From Syntrophomonas sp. (GTDB lineage Bacteria > Bacillota > Syntrophomonadia > Syntrophomonadales > Syntrophomonadaceae), in the NCBI GenBank assembly GCA_016841875.1, contig JAENYG010000001.1, positions 1 through 64,000 on the forward strand: a stretch of 64,000 bases of DNA, read 5' to 3'. The translations under genes were made by a program, and so were the position numbers. The notes below the pieces were generated by a model that was not told the origin of the DNA, searched no databases, and worked only from the letters and a program-made list of their open reading frames with translations. Below are positions 1 to 8,082 of this stretch, piece after piece. The first letter of the stretch is position 1. Each line of letters starts with the position of its first letter.

Positions 1-47
1 TGTGTTAGGGACTTTCACCCGTTAGACTATGCCCATGCAGGGCGAAC
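1..47 (-). mobile_element. Probable 5' end of a group IIC intron, running off the left edge
   Basis: Read on the minus strand, the DNA beyond the terminator at 53-89 starts with GTTCGCCCTGCATGGGC and continues with a GGGTGAAAGTCCC block. This resembles the start of bacterial group II intron domain I, whose family consensus begins GUGYG. Class C introns typically insert just behind Rho-independent terminator hairpins, which is exactly this position. The third base deviates from the consensus, and the reverse transcriptase and 3' end lie outside the window, so the call rests on a short stretch. Confidence 0.4.
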
Positions 48-52
48 AACAA

Positions 53-89
53 AAAAGCCACCGGTATAATCTTTATACCCGTGGCTTTT
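53..89 (-). terminator. Rho-independent terminator after tatA
   Basis: AAAAGCCAC (53-61) pairs with GTGGCTTTT (81-89), with an inner GGTATAA/TTATACC stem. On the minus strand the stem is followed by a run of T. It lies about 40 bases past the tatA stop and seems to be the insertion target of the adjoining intron-like sequence. Confidence 0.8.
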
Positions 90-131
90 CATCGTTTCGT
101 CTATCTCTATTTTCTTATGAGCTTAATAAGC

Positions 132-302
132 TTAATCCTCAATCACCTTGTCTTCTTCCTCCCGGGCTTTTTTAAAGCTATTCAAAGCTTTACCCACAGA
201 TTCGCCCAGCTGCGGTAGTTTCCCCGGTCCAAATATCACTAATACGATCACTAGAATAAATGCTAATTCCCATGGTCCAAAGTTTCCTATTAAGCCAAAC
301 AT
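132..302 (-). CDS. tatA: Twin-arginine translocase subunit TatA
   Basis: This gene encodes a 56-residue protein with the TatA/E layout: a short N-terminal membrane helix rich in Ile, Val and Leu (residues 10-22), the FGPGKLP hinge, then an amphipathic helix (LGESVGKALNSFKKA) and an acidic tail. TatA oligomers form the channel that exports folded proteins with twin-arginine signals. An AGGAGGTGA ribosome site lies directly before the ATG. No tatC is in the window. The gene follows the malic enzyme on the same strand after a 149-base gap, and the terminator at 53-89 ends the unit. Confidence 0.9.
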   Translation of the reverse strand: MFGLIGNFGPWELAFILVIVLVIFGPGKLPQLGESVGKALNSFKKAREEEDKVIED

Positions 303-451
303 ATGTTCACCTCCTGGCTGCCTGTCTCATTTACAGCTTAATCATACACCTCCGTGACTCAGAAGTCGATAGGCACTTGGGCAGGCTTTTTAAATATTAC
401 TACTTCGCAGTACACGCCACCCCTCAAATCCCAGAAGAATGCCTCCCCGCC

Positions 452-1624
452 CTATATCCGAGCGGCTCCGGTAGCTTGGGCAGCCGTCATGACCGCCTGT
501 GCAACCTGCTCTACGATGCATATATCAAATGGATCAGGTATTATATAGTTCTCATGCAGGTCTTCATCTCTGACTATTCCAGCAATGGCATAAACAGCTG
601 CCATTTTCATAGCTTCATTTATTTCACGGGCTCTAACATTGAGAGCTCCCCGAAAAATACCAGGGAACGCCAGGACATTATTGATCTGATTGGGAAAATC
701 GGAGCGTCCGGTAGCGATGACTTTTGCTCCAGCGGCCCGGGCCAAATCCGGCATGATTTCCGGGGTAGGATTGGCCATCGCAAATACAATGGCATCCCGA
801 TTCATTGATCTTACCATCTCCTGATTCAGAATGCCGGGCACCGATACTCCAATAAATACATCGGCACCCTTTAAGGCCTCCCATAAAGTACCCTTTATAT
901 GTTCTAGGTTAGTAATGCGAGCCAGCTCCTGTTTGTGCACCGGCAACCCGTCCTTCTCACGCGGCAGAATTCCATGCTCATCACAAACTAAAATGTCACC
1001 TGCTCCCAAATTCAACAGCATTTTTACAATAGCAGTACCTGCGGCCCCCGGACCATTGACCACTACTCGTACATTGGACCAGGTTTTTCCTACCAGTTTC
1101 AAAGCATTCACCAGACCAGCCGCAGTAACAATGGCTGTTCCGTGCTGGTCATCATGGAACACCGGTATTTTTAGTTCTTTCTTTAATCTATCTTCTATTT
1201 CAAAGCACCGGGGAGAGGAAATATCCTCTAGATTTATTCCCCCAAAGGTTGGTTCCAGATATTTTATAGTTTTAACAATTTCATCCACATCCTGGGTGGC
1301 TAAACAAACCGGTACCGCATCGATGTCGGCAAATTCTTTGAACAGAATAGCTTTACCTTCCATCACCGGCAGAGATGCTTCGGCTCCAATATTTCCTAAG
1401 CCCAGGACCGCAGAACCGTCCGACACTACCGCAACCAGGTTTGATTTACAGGTGTATTTATATACTTCCAGAGGATTCTGATATATTTTCTCACAGGGAC
1501 CAGCTACTCCAGGTGTATAAACAACACTCAGGTCTTCCTTATTGTTAATTGGTATTTTACTGCCCATGTTTATTTTGCCATGATGCTGCTCGTGTACCAG
1601 CAGCGATTGTGAATAATGATCCAT
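452..1624 (-). CDS. NAD(P)-dependent malic enzyme
   Basis: This is a 390-residue bacterial malic enzyme, which decarboxylates L-malate to pyruvate while reducing NAD(P). Visible signatures are VVYTPGVAGPC (the tyrosine region), SDGSAVLGLGNIG, the metal-binding stretch around VFHDDQHGTA, and a Rossmann site (VVVNGPGAAGTA). I chose the ATG at 1624 because AAAGGAG precedes it; an in-frame ATG 42 bases upstream has no ribosome site. The gene is divergent from a LysR regulator, which suggests control by that protein. In a butyrate-type anaerobe it would link C4 acids to pyruvate and reducing power. The cofactor preference cannot be read from sequence. Confidence 0.9.
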   Translation of the reverse strand: MDHYSQSLLVHEQHHGKINMGSKIPINNKEDLSVVYTPGVAGPCEKIYQNPLEVYKYTCKSNLVAVVSDGSAVLGLGNIGAEASLPVMEGKAILFKEFADIDAVPVCLATQDVDEIVKTIKYLEPTFGGINLEDISSPRCFEIEDRLKKELKIPVFHDDQHGTAIVTAAGLVNALKLVGKTWSNVRVVVNGPGAAGTAIVKMLLNLGAGDILVCDEHGILPREKDGLPVHKQELARITNLEHIKGTLWEALKGADVFIGVSVPGILNQEMVRSMNRDAIVFAMANPTPEIMPDLARAAGAKVIATGRSDFPNQINNVLAFPGIFRGALNVRAREINEAMKMAAVYAIAGIVRDEDLHENYIIPDPFDICIVEQVAQAVMTAAQATGAARI

Positions 1625-1790
1625 ATACAGCAGCTCCTTTCCCCTATTATCCCAAACTCCAATCATTTATTAGACTTCTCCATAACTGCAATGTTATTCT
1701 CTACTGACATGATATTTGATATTATCATAAATAAAAAATATAATATAAGTATGTTTGTATAGTTTGAAGCTATAGTTGGAGGAGTACGAA
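1625..1790. promoter_or_regulatory. Divergent promoter region, malic enzyme / LysR
   Basis: This 166-base AT-rich spacer separates two divergent genes and must hold both promoters. It has dyad-like AT stretches (GATATTTGATATTATC) of the sort LysR proteins bind, but I could not assign exact -35/-10 boxes. Confidence 0.45.
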
Positions 1791-2666
1791 GTGGAACTAA
1801 GGCAGTTGGAATATTTTCAGATGGTATGCCGGGTTGGCAATATTACCCGGGCCGCGGAACACCTTCATGTATCACAGCCTTCGGTATCCAATGCCATCAT
1901 TAAGCTGGAAGATGAATTAGGAGTAACCCTTTTTGACCGGCAGAAAAAGCAGATCAGCCTCACCAGTGCAGGCAGTATCTTTTGGCAGCGGGTTGAGCAG
2001 ATACTCAACCTGGTCAAAGATGCGAAAGCAGAAATGAATGATTGTGGTCAGTTAAAGAAAGGCCTGCTCAGACTGGGCATACCTCCTATGATCGGCACCT
2101 TTTTGTTCCCCCCTATATTTATGAACTTTACAAGACTATACCCGGAAATAGAACTCAATATAATCGAAAGCGGCTCCATGACCCTGCGGCAGATGATTGA
2201 AGAAGGCGAATTGGATCTGGGCATCGTCATTATTTCTGAAGCATCTGAACTGCTTGATACCCGGCCTATATTAGAAAGTGAAATAGTAGTTTGTTTTAAT
2301 AAGGAACATCGCTTGAGCAACAAAAAACAAATCGCTTGGGAAGACTTGGGAGATGAACCGATAATCATGCTGAAGGATGGTTTCTACAGCAGCAGCCAGA
2401 TCATGACGCAGTTCAAAACGCTCAACATCAAACCTGATGTGGTACTATCCTCTAATCAGCTGGAAACAGTCAAAAGTCTTATAAGCAATGGAGTCGGTGT
2501 TTCCTTTTTGTTCAGAGAAATTGTAGAACATGAGCAAAACATAATTAGTCTGCCGCTCAAAGAGCCAATGAAGGAAAATATCGGCCTGGCCTGGAGAAAA
2601 GATAAATACCTTACCAATGTTTCCCGGACCCTGATTGATTTTATAACTAATTTTTATAAAGAATAA
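1791..2666 (+). CDS. LysR-family transcriptional regulator
   Basis: This 291-residue LysR-type regulator has the typical length. The N-terminal winged helix-turn-helix is visible (VELRQLEYFQMV, then ITRAAEHLHVSQPSVSNAI and LGVTLFDR), followed by the periplasmic-binding-like effector domain. I place the start at GTG 1791 because GGAGGAG lies six bases before it; an in-frame TTG at 1776 overlaps that ribosome site. Divergence from the malic enzyme implies that it regulates that gene and itself. The co-inducer is unknown. Confidence 0.88.
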   Translation: MELRQLEYFQMVCRVGNITRAAEHLHVSQPSVSNAIIKLEDELGVTLFDRQKKQISLTSAGSIFWQRVEQILNLVKDAKAEMNDCGQLKKGLLRLGIPPMIGTFLFPPIFMNFTRLYPEIELNIIESGSMTLRQMIEEGELDLGIVIISEASELLDTRPILESEIVVCFNKEHRLSNKKQIAWEDLGDEPIIMLKDGFYSSSQIMTQFKTLNIKPDVVLSSNQLETVKSLISNGVGVSFLFREIVEHEQNIISLPLKEPMKENIGLAWRKDKYLTNVSRTLIDFITNFYKE

Positions 2667-2715
2667 AATAGCGCTGGTGATAATTCATCATTAATTACCG
2701 GATAGCATTACTGAA

Positions 2716-2744
2716 TTGACACCTAGAACAACACTCATTATAAT
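2716..2744 (+). promoter_or_regulatory. Consensus sigma-A promoter for tRNA-Leu
   Basis: TTGACA (2716-2721) and TATAAT (2739-2744) are separated by exactly 17 bases, so both hexamers are perfect. The expected start is about 100 bases before the tRNA. Confidence 0.85.
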
Positions 2745-2853
2745 AGATAAGTACGCAGAGTTTTAGAGTTTACGCATCATACTTCTTAAAACTTACGCGT
2801 TAGATTATTTAAGGTTAAATACCTTATACAATGTCTAAATATCACAATCTCAT

Positions 2854-2938
2854 GCGGATGTGGCGGAATTGGCAGACGCACCAGACTTAGGATCTGGCGC
2901 CGCGAGGTGTGGAGGTTCGAGTCCTCTCATCCGCACCA
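2854..2938 (+). tRNA. tRNA-Leu (anticodon UAG)
   Basis: This is an 85-base class II tRNA. The acceptor arms GCGGATG and CATCCGC pair, the discriminator A and CCA end are encoded, and the anticodon stem CCAGA/TCTGG holds the loop CTTAGGA, which reads UAG. A long variable arm and the GGTTCGAGTCC T-arm are present. It reads the CUA codon. Confidence 0.97.
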
Positions 2939-2947
2939 TAGAAAAAT

Positions 2948-2976
2948 AGAGGGTTTTGACCCTCTTTTGTTTTTTC
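2948..2976 (+). terminator. Terminator of tRNA-Leu
   Basis: AGAGGG, loop TTTTGA, CCCTCT, then TTTTGTTTTTT. It starts ten bases after the tRNA CCA end. Confidence 0.9.
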
Positions 2977-3167
2977 TGCTTAATTGCTATTTTAATTTCA
3001 CTGCCGTTTTCATACACCGGGAGAGGGAGTATCCCCAAATTATTCCAGACTATGGTAAGATTGATATGAATAAACCCCATCCGCTGTGCTGGAGAATACC
3101 ACGAAGAAAACGGCTGCCAAATATTATGTGAATACCTCTGATGCAGGCAATAGAAAGGATTGATGTA

Positions 3168-3353
3168 ATGCAGCATGAATTAATAATAAGTTTACTAATG
3201 CTCATTTTGGGTTCCATAATAAGTTGGTTAATCGTGAAAAAAAATCAATGGTCTCTAAATATTTATAGATATTCAATATTATGTTTGTTTTTTCATTTTT
3301 TAGTCATTAGTATGTGGGCAATAAAATGCCTTTTCGTTACGCAGCTCCGCTAA
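3168..3353 (+). CDS. Small hydrophobic protein of unknown function
   Basis: This open frame of 61 codons starts at ATG 3168, with GAAAGGA about nine bases upstream. The product would have two membrane helices (residues 4-22 and 32-56) separated by a basic segment (VKKNQWSLN). I recognise no family. Further coding-like sequence with another helix lies downstream in a different frame (3391-3528), so this may be the front of a decayed gene. Confidence 0.4.
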   Translation: MQHELIISLLMLILGSIISWLIVKKNQWSLNIYRYSILCLFFHFLVISMWAIKCLFVTQLR

Positions 3354-3390
3354 TAAGCGTAACCATGTTATTACTGATTCCATACAGTAA

Positions 3391-3528
3391 ATTGATAATG
3401 ACAATGGCTCAGAAAATAACAACACAATTTTTGAGCAAAATAGAGTTTCAAAAAAAATTCGTTATGTACTGGGAACTGTCATATTAATTATTTGTGGATA
3501 TCTTCTTTATGTGGATTATACGATGTAA
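3391..3528 (+). pseudogene. Possible decayed 3' part of a membrane protein gene
   Basis: A frame with no start codon gives a polar stretch (SENNNTIFEQNRVSKK) followed by a clear membrane helix (YVLGTVILIICGYLLYV) and a stop. It lies 38 bases after the small hydrophobic ORF and in another frame. The bases from 3529 to 3771 show no gene I can support. Confidence 0.25.
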
Positions 3529-3771
3529 AAGCAAAATAGAAATTAAGCTTGTTGAAGACTAATGTTAATGAAGTCAAGGTGTCCGGATGGCCCCGTGAAT
3601 CCTGTAAACAAATAATTATCGTTCCATAAAAAGCAACTCCATCCACTATACCATTTTCAGAGATTTCCAATCAATAAAGGTTTGATACAATAACATATAT
3701 AACACGGGGGGTACAGATAAAAACAACAATCCGACTTTTCGATTCGCGAGATAGCATATCTGCCGAAACAA

Positions 3772-3980
3772 CGGCTTAACGGAACGCAGTTCCGAGTGAG
3801 TTCGGGATACTTCCCGACAAGCCGCAAGCAGTGGGTATGGACTGCCTCTCCATACCCGGCAAGCACGGAATTTGCTGCCGCAAATCCTCTTACCGCTTGT
3901 CAGGGTGAACCCTGAAACCCTCTCAATCCTATCGGATTGTTAAGCCCGCTTCGCGGTCTGCTGCGTGTTCGTTCTGAACG
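3772..3980. repeat. Array of consecutive short palindromes
   Basis: At least seven perfect stem-loops lie head to tail in about 200 bases. They are GGAAC/GTTCC (3781-3792, inside a CGGCTT/AAGCCG pair at 3772 and 3824), TCGGGA-TACT-TCCCGA (3802-3817), a nine-base stem GGGTATGGA/TCCATACCC (3833-3857), ATTTGC-TGCC-GCAAAT, CAGGG-TGAA-CCCTG (3901-3914), CAATCC-TATC-GGATTG (3924-3939), and CCGC-TTC-GCGG. The array abuts the 3' end of the SLH gene. It could be a structured RNA, a 3' UTR, or attC/REP-like DNA. Confidence 0.6.
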
Positions 3981-5357
3981 CTAACTCGCTAATTTCTCGA
4001 CCATTCGCACGGCGATGGCGAGAGCCTGTTCGCGGGTGGCTTGGGCGTAGCCTTTTGCTTCTTCCTCGCTGGTTGTAGCTTTGGGGGCGAATGTGTTGTT
4101 GCCCACACCGCTGATTATGCCGTTGGCAACCATAAAGTACACGCCCGGCTTCGCCCAGTCGGAAATTTTCGCGTCGTCGGCAAAGGCGGCTAGCTTGGTA
4201 TAATCAAGCGGGAAACTTCCGTCTGCGGAGAGCGTCCAGCCGGGCATTGACACTTTCTTGAATACTCTTGTCAGCATAGTCGCCGCTTGTTCGCGATTCA
4301 GGAGAACGTCAGGGCTGAACTTATCCGCCGCTGTTCCTGCCGTAATGCCGACATTGTAGGCTTTTAAGACTTCCACATCTTTCGTATCGGTGAACGGATT
4401 ATTGACCGCAGGGATTGCTTTCACGCCGGAGAGGGCTTCATAGACTTTGACCGAAACGGCGGCGAACTCGGCGCGGGTAATCGGCTTCGTCAAGTCCTGC
4501 CCTTTCAGGCTATCGGGGATAAGACCGAGCGCGTCGGCCATCGCGATTTCTTCCGAAGCCCAGCCGGACGTGTCCTGTTCATTACGGGAGCTTGTTGACC
4601 AAAGTTCCCATGAACCACTGTTGCCGTATCTCCACCAACCGGTGAAGCCTTTTCCGTCCTCGTTCATAACGAAAACAATCTGCCCAGCATCGCTCGGCGG
4701 CGCGTATGACGGCGATTCAGACCAATAGCCGTATAGAACACCGTCCGTGACAACGCCGTCTATTTTGCCATTCTCCCATTCGGGATATTCGCCAGAAACA
4801 TCCTTTCCTTTTTGGATAAGCGACAGCGTTTCATAATTCGTTTCGTATGTACCTGTCCATGAGTGGTTTCCCGGCGTAAAGGTAACGAGGCTCCAGTCAA
4901 ATTCATCGTGGGTCGGATAACGTTTAGTTGTGTCGTCCTGCTCTGGTTGTGTTGTTGTCACAGGGGGTGTTGTAGTTTCGCTGCCACCCACAGTAAATGG
5001 GACTGATGTCACAAACGCGGGAGCGTAGTCGCTCAAATGGTCGGCGCTGTACAAACGCATTTCATAACTCCCATTTTTCAAAGGAGCTGTAAATGTCAAA
5101 GTATCCGTTCCTGCTTTTGGATGATCATAATCGCCCCATTCATTGTGAGGCGCGCCCGCTTTATAAATGCTGACAAATGCTTCATCTTGCTCCATCTGCG
5201 CAGTAATATTACTTGTTTTTACGGTAATGGTTTCCCCGGCATTGTAATTGCTCTTGTCAAGAGATAAATAGTGATCTGCCGCAAACGCGGTCATGGGGAG
5301 CAGGGAGAGGCACATGATAAGCGCCAACGCGAGGGATAATAATTTCTTGGATTTCAT
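3981..5357 (-). CDS. Secreted protein with C-terminal S-layer homology domains
   Basis: This is a 458-residue exported protein. The N-terminus is a clear signal peptide (MKSKK, hydrophobic core, AFA-AD cleavage near residue 27). A beta-rich region follows (about 28-125), then a Thr/Pro linker (TTTPPVTTTQPEQ), a Trp/Gly-rich domain (about 150-260), and roughly three SLH units (about 265-458; TRAEFAAV, NREQAATML, TREQALAI). SLH domains anchor proteins to the cell-wall secondary polymer. The start has GGAGG upstream. The gene is richer in GC than its surroundings and flanked by palindromes, which hints at transfer. The ligand or enzyme role of the middle part is unknown. Confidence 0.88.
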   Translation of the reverse strand: MKSKKLLSLALALIMCLSLLPMTAFAADHYLSLDKSNYNAGETITVKTSNITAQMEQDEAFVSIYKAGAPHNEWGDYDHPKAGTDTLTFTAPLKNGSYEMRLYSADHLSDYAPAFVTSVPFTVGGSETTTPPVTTTQPEQDDTTKRYPTHDEFDWSLVTFTPGNHSWTGTYETNYETLSLIQKGKDVSGEYPEWENGKIDGVVTDGVLYGYWSESPSYAPPSDAGQIVFVMNEDGKGFTGWWRYGNSGSWELWSTSSRNEQDTSGWASEEIAMADALGLIPDSLKGQDLTKPITRAEFAAVSVKVYEALSGVKAIPAVNNPFTDTKDVEVLKAYNVGITAGTAADKFSPDVLLNREQAATMLTRVFKKVSMPGWTLSADGSFPLDYTKLAAFADDAKISDWAKPGVYFMVANGIISGVGNNTFAPKATTSEEEAKGYAQATREQALAIAVRMVEKLAS

Positions 5358-5663
5358 TTGTAAAACCTCCGTAAATTTAATTTGATTTTGCCGGATTACC
5401 TCCGGCGAGGTTTGCCTGTATTCAGCGACAGGCGGCGCGATATTGTTTTACCGACTGTTAGGGCGGTCTCGCTTTACAACCCGCGTTTTCCATAACGTCC
5501 TCGCTTTCCGGCGCAAACGCAAAAAGGCGCAAGAAGAACGGCAACAAATTTTCCGAAAAAACCGGAAAATTCAGCCGAACATCAAAACAAGCTTACAATA
5601 AAACTAAATATACAGGAAAGGATGTGGATTGATTACCCCCAAAAGTATTAGGCAAAGGAAAAA
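5358..5663. other. Non-coding stretch upstream of the SLH gene
   Basis: I see no gene here. It contains a strong nine-base stem at 5547-5571 (AATTTTCCG/CGGAAAATT, loop AAAAAAC) and short GC-rich inverted pairs near 5392-5440. The leftward SLH promoter must lie here, but I cannot assign its boxes. Confidence 0.4.
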
Positions 5664-5730
5664 CCGCTAATTTATTTTTAGGCGGGGTTCCTCAAAGCGG
5701 CAGGGCTGAAATAAACCCCGACCTTTGAGG
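5664..5730 (+). promoter_or_regulatory. Structured leader with interlocking complementary arms before hicB
   Basis: CGGGGTT (5683-5689) can pair with AACCCCG (5714-5720), and the directly adjoining CCTCAAAG (5690-5697) can pair with CTTTGAGG (5723-5730). The order A-B-A'-B' makes the two helices either mutually exclusive or pseudoknotted. A third option, CCGCTAA (5664-5670) with TTAGGCGG (5678-5685), competes for the same bases. It ends 35 bases before the hicB ATG, so it may regulate that gene, or it may be the end of a transposable element. It matches no riboswitch I can name. Confidence 0.45.
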
Positions 5731-5765
5731 CTTAATATATAACTAATTTAGAAAGGGGAACCACT

Positions 5766-6160
5766 ATGAAATACGTATATCCTGCTATTTTTACCCCGGA
5801 AGATAATAACTACAATGTAATTGTCCCTGACTTACCTGGTTGTTTTACTTTTGGTACCAGTCTCGTAGAAGCCATCGAAATGGCCTGGGATGCTATCTCT
5901 ATGTGGCTGGTTGATGCAGAAGATAAAGATGAACCAATACCAGCACCAGGCAACCACCAAGATAAAGCATTTGAGCCCAATAGCTTTGTCAATTTTATCG
6001 ATGTTGATACTGCTGAATACCGCCGTGAAAATGACAACCGTGCCATAAAAAAACACTTACCGTTCCTAAATGGTTAAATGCTAAGGCTGAAAAGGCTGGT
6101 ATTATTTTTTCCCAAACTCTTCAAAAAGCCTTAAAACAACAATTGGGAATCCAAGATTAA
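5766..6160 (+). pseudogene. HicB-family antitoxin-like gene with a -1 frameshift at an A7 tract
   Basis: The N-terminal half is a HicB fold (YPAIFTPEDNNYNVIVPDLPGCFTFG, then a helix). In the starting frame the protein ends at residue 103, soon after an A7 run (6047-6053). In the -1 frame the reading continues as TLTVPKWLNAKAEKAGIIFSQTLQKAL and stops at 6160; this is the DNA-binding C-terminus expected in HicB. The gene is therefore broken by one base, or read through by slippage at A_AAA_AAA. AAAGGGG precedes the ATG. No hicA toxin gene lies on either side, so it is an orphan. If functional it would be a repressor. Confidence 0.72.
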
Positions 6161-6171
6161 AATATAAAAAT

Positions 6172-6206
6172 AAGCATCCATTTCTGATTAATCAGGCTAG
6201 ATGCTT
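6172..6206 (+). terminator. Hairpin after hicB
   Basis: AAGCATC (6172-6178) pairs with GATGCTT (6200-6206), with an inner CTGATTAATCAG palindrome. The following T tract is short (GTTTG). It lies 11 bases past the extended hicB stop. Confidence 0.55.
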
Positions 6207-6518
6207 GTTTGATAAATTATTCTAATTATTTTTTATATCGATAGTTACACAATAACACATTTGACAAAAATTAAGGCCCCGATCATTCGGAGCCCTACTT
6301 ACACTTCTTCTATCTTAGCAGAGCATATCAGCTAAAAAGGCGTGTAAAGTGCATGATTTTTTCACCTGAAATGTGATCAAACCAAGGGTGATAATGCCAA
6401 ATATGATTACTATGCACAGTGGTTTTTCCCTGGACTAGAAGCTCCGCACCCAAGGCTCGGGGGGAATGATTCCCTTTTCCTGAATCACCCCGGTTACCAG
6501 CCTAATAACCTATCAAAA
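6207..6518. other. Intergenic region with a candidate terminator for the leftward operon
   Basis: No gene is visible. At 6461-6491, GGGG-AAT-GATTC and GAATC-A-CCCC form a long stem just past the ridA stop, the likely 3' end of the operon starting near 18.7 kb, although no clear T tract follows. The rest is AT-rich. Confidence 0.4.
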
Positions 6519-6923
6519 CTATATTCCTGAGCTCCCGACAATTGCATCAATCTCAATCTCAATAAGCTGAGTAGGACGGTTTAAGGCATTTATGCCCACC
6601 AGGGTACATAAGGGTTTTACATCTTTAAAGTATTCGGAGTAAGCCTGGATATACTCTTTGGATCGGCTCATATCAGTAGCATACATTTTGACCCGGATTA
6701 CTTCTTCGCGTTTTCCTCCGGCTTCTGTCAGGTGTTTGATCATTTTCTCAAGAATAAATTTGGTTTGAGCATAGCCGTCATTTTCTCCATATACACTGCC
6801 ATCGGGCTGAACCGAGGTGGTTCCTCCAACATATATAAAAGGTCCTACTTTGACTACCCGGCTGTAGCCGGCTGTTTCTTCCAGGGGCGCTCCAGATGAG
6901 TAATTAGTTCTGCTTAAATCCAT
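6519..6923 (-). CDS. RidA-family (YjgF/YER057c/UK114) imine deaminase
   Basis: This 134-residue protein has the RidA family layout, including GPFIYVGGTT, the Q...KFILEKM helix and the C-terminal LIEIEIDAI strand. RidA proteins hydrolyse reactive enamine/imine intermediates to the keto compound and ammonia. It is the last gene of the long leftward operon and follows the FAD dehydrogenase subunit. An imine produced by amine or amino-acid oxidation would be its natural substrate. The family's active-site Arg is normally upstream of the LxEIE strand; NRPTQ here offers an Arg. The exact substrate is unknown. Confidence 0.88.
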   Translation of the reverse strand: MDLSRTNYSSGAPLEETAGYSRVVKVGPFIYVGGTTSVQPDGSVYGENDGYAQTKFILEKMIKHLTEAGGKREEVIRVKMYATDMSRSKEYIQAYSEYFKDVKPLCTLVGINALNRPTQLIEIEIDAIVGSSGI

Positions 6924-6944
6924 ATTAATAATCTCCTCTCCATA

Positions 6945-8066
6945 TTATGATTTTGGTTGGAAACGATCATAACGGAAGGCATCCAACGACAGGGTTGGAT
7001 TTCCATTTATGACTAACTCGGCAATAGATTGTCCTACTGCAGGCGCTATGCCATAGCCGTGACCGCTGAAGGCACAGGCCAGGGTCAGACCAGGCAGTTC
7101 ATCGACTTTACTTAATATCGGCACATGATCAGCACATACGTCCAGCCATCCTGACCAGGTTCTTACTATATTAGCCTGCCCGATAGCCGGGAAATAGCCC
7201 AGTATTGCTCTGCAGATCGAAGGTGCAGTAATACTCCGGGTAATTGGATTATCTACTTCTGAACCATAGGGCTCCATCCCGGTCATACCGCCAAATACAA
7301 AAGACCCATGTTTAGTCTGATGACCGTAAAAGTCAGAAGCAGCTGTTCCAATCATCTGCGGAAACATATAAGGCTGTTGATCAGTTACCAGTGCTTCAAC
7401 CAGGGTTCTCTGCATGGGGATATCGATCCCTACTGTATTGGCAATTGCTCTTGACTCATATCCAGCCGCCAATATTACCTGATCTGACTCATAAGTACCA
7501 AGGTTAGTTTTTATTCCCCCCACCTTACCTTTACGTATTAAAATTGATTGCACCATTTCACCGGTAATAAATTCGGCACCCATCTCCCGGGCTCTTTTAT
7601 AATAGGCCAGGGTAGTAACCATGGGATTACCATGTCCATCGGTAGGACAATAGCTGGCTGCTATGACTTCGTCCGATACATAAGGACATATTTCCCGCAC
7701 TTCCTGCTGATCAATAAGTCTAAGGTCGAGTCCGAGTGAAATCCCCTGAGCAATAACCCTTTCCAGGATTTTGATATGCTCTTCCGTTTTGGCCAGACGC
7801 AAATTACCTTCCTGGCAGTATTCTACATCTACTCCCAGTTCATCAGAGAGATCAGGCCATATATAGCGAATAGCGTGCATAGCCAACGGCAGTTCACGCG
7901 GATCACGAGCTGATTGCCGTACCCCGCCGCCGTTGCGGCTGGAACCTCCATGACCGATCTCTTCACTTTCTATAACTAAAGCTTTAACATTTAACCTGGC
8001 CAGGTAATAGGCAATAGCACAGCCTATTACCCCACCGCCAACTATAATCACTTCTTTTTTCTGCAT
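6945..8066 (-). CDS. FAD-dependent amine/amino-acid dehydrogenase subunit (DAO family, HcnC/SoxB-like)
   Basis: This is a 373-residue DAO-fold flavoprotein. The N-terminal dinucleotide site is VIIVGGGVIGCAIAYYLAR, followed by GHGGSSRNGGGVRQS, typical of sarcosine-oxidase-beta and hydrogen-cyanide-synthase HcnC relatives. A C-terminal FAD contact (FSGHGYGIAPAVGQSIAELV) is present. I start at ATG 8066 with GAGGTGG upstream; GTG 8078 is the alternative. It should carry the substrate-oxidising FAD of a complex with the next three genes. In the N-methylglutamate pathway the equivalent subunit oxidises the N-methylglutamate C-N bond. Glycine, proline or another amine-derived glutamate conjugate are alternatives. 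Confidence 0.82.
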   Translation of the reverse strand: MQKKEVIIVGGGVIGCAIAYYLARLNVKALVIESEEIGHGGSSRNGGGVRQSARDPRELPLAMHAIRYIWPDLSDELGVDVEYCQEGNLRLAKTEEHIKILERVIAQGISLGLDLRLIDQQEVREICPYVSDEVIAASYCPTDGHGNPMVTTLAYYKRAREMGAEFITGEMVQSILIRKGKVGGIKTNLGTYESDQVILAAGYESRAIANTVGIDIPMQRTLVEALVTDQQPYMFPQMIGTAASDFYGHQTKHGSFVFGGMTGMEPYGSEVDNPITRSITAPSICRAILGYFPAIGQANIVRTWSGWLDVCADHVPILSKVDELPGLTLACAFSGHGYGIAPAVGQSIAELVINGNPTLSLDAFRYDRFQPKS

Positions 8067-8082
8067 ATCGTTTGCCACCTCT

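Noticed and set aside
2850-3176. Minus-strand open frame of 108 codons across tRNA-Leu
   Set aside because: It reads antisense through the tRNA and its terminator and has no ribosome site.
5683-5730. preQ1, SAM-II or fluoride riboswitch
   Set aside because: The alternating arms suggested a pseudoknot riboswitch, but the conserved loop bases of these classes are missing and the arm spacing does not fit.
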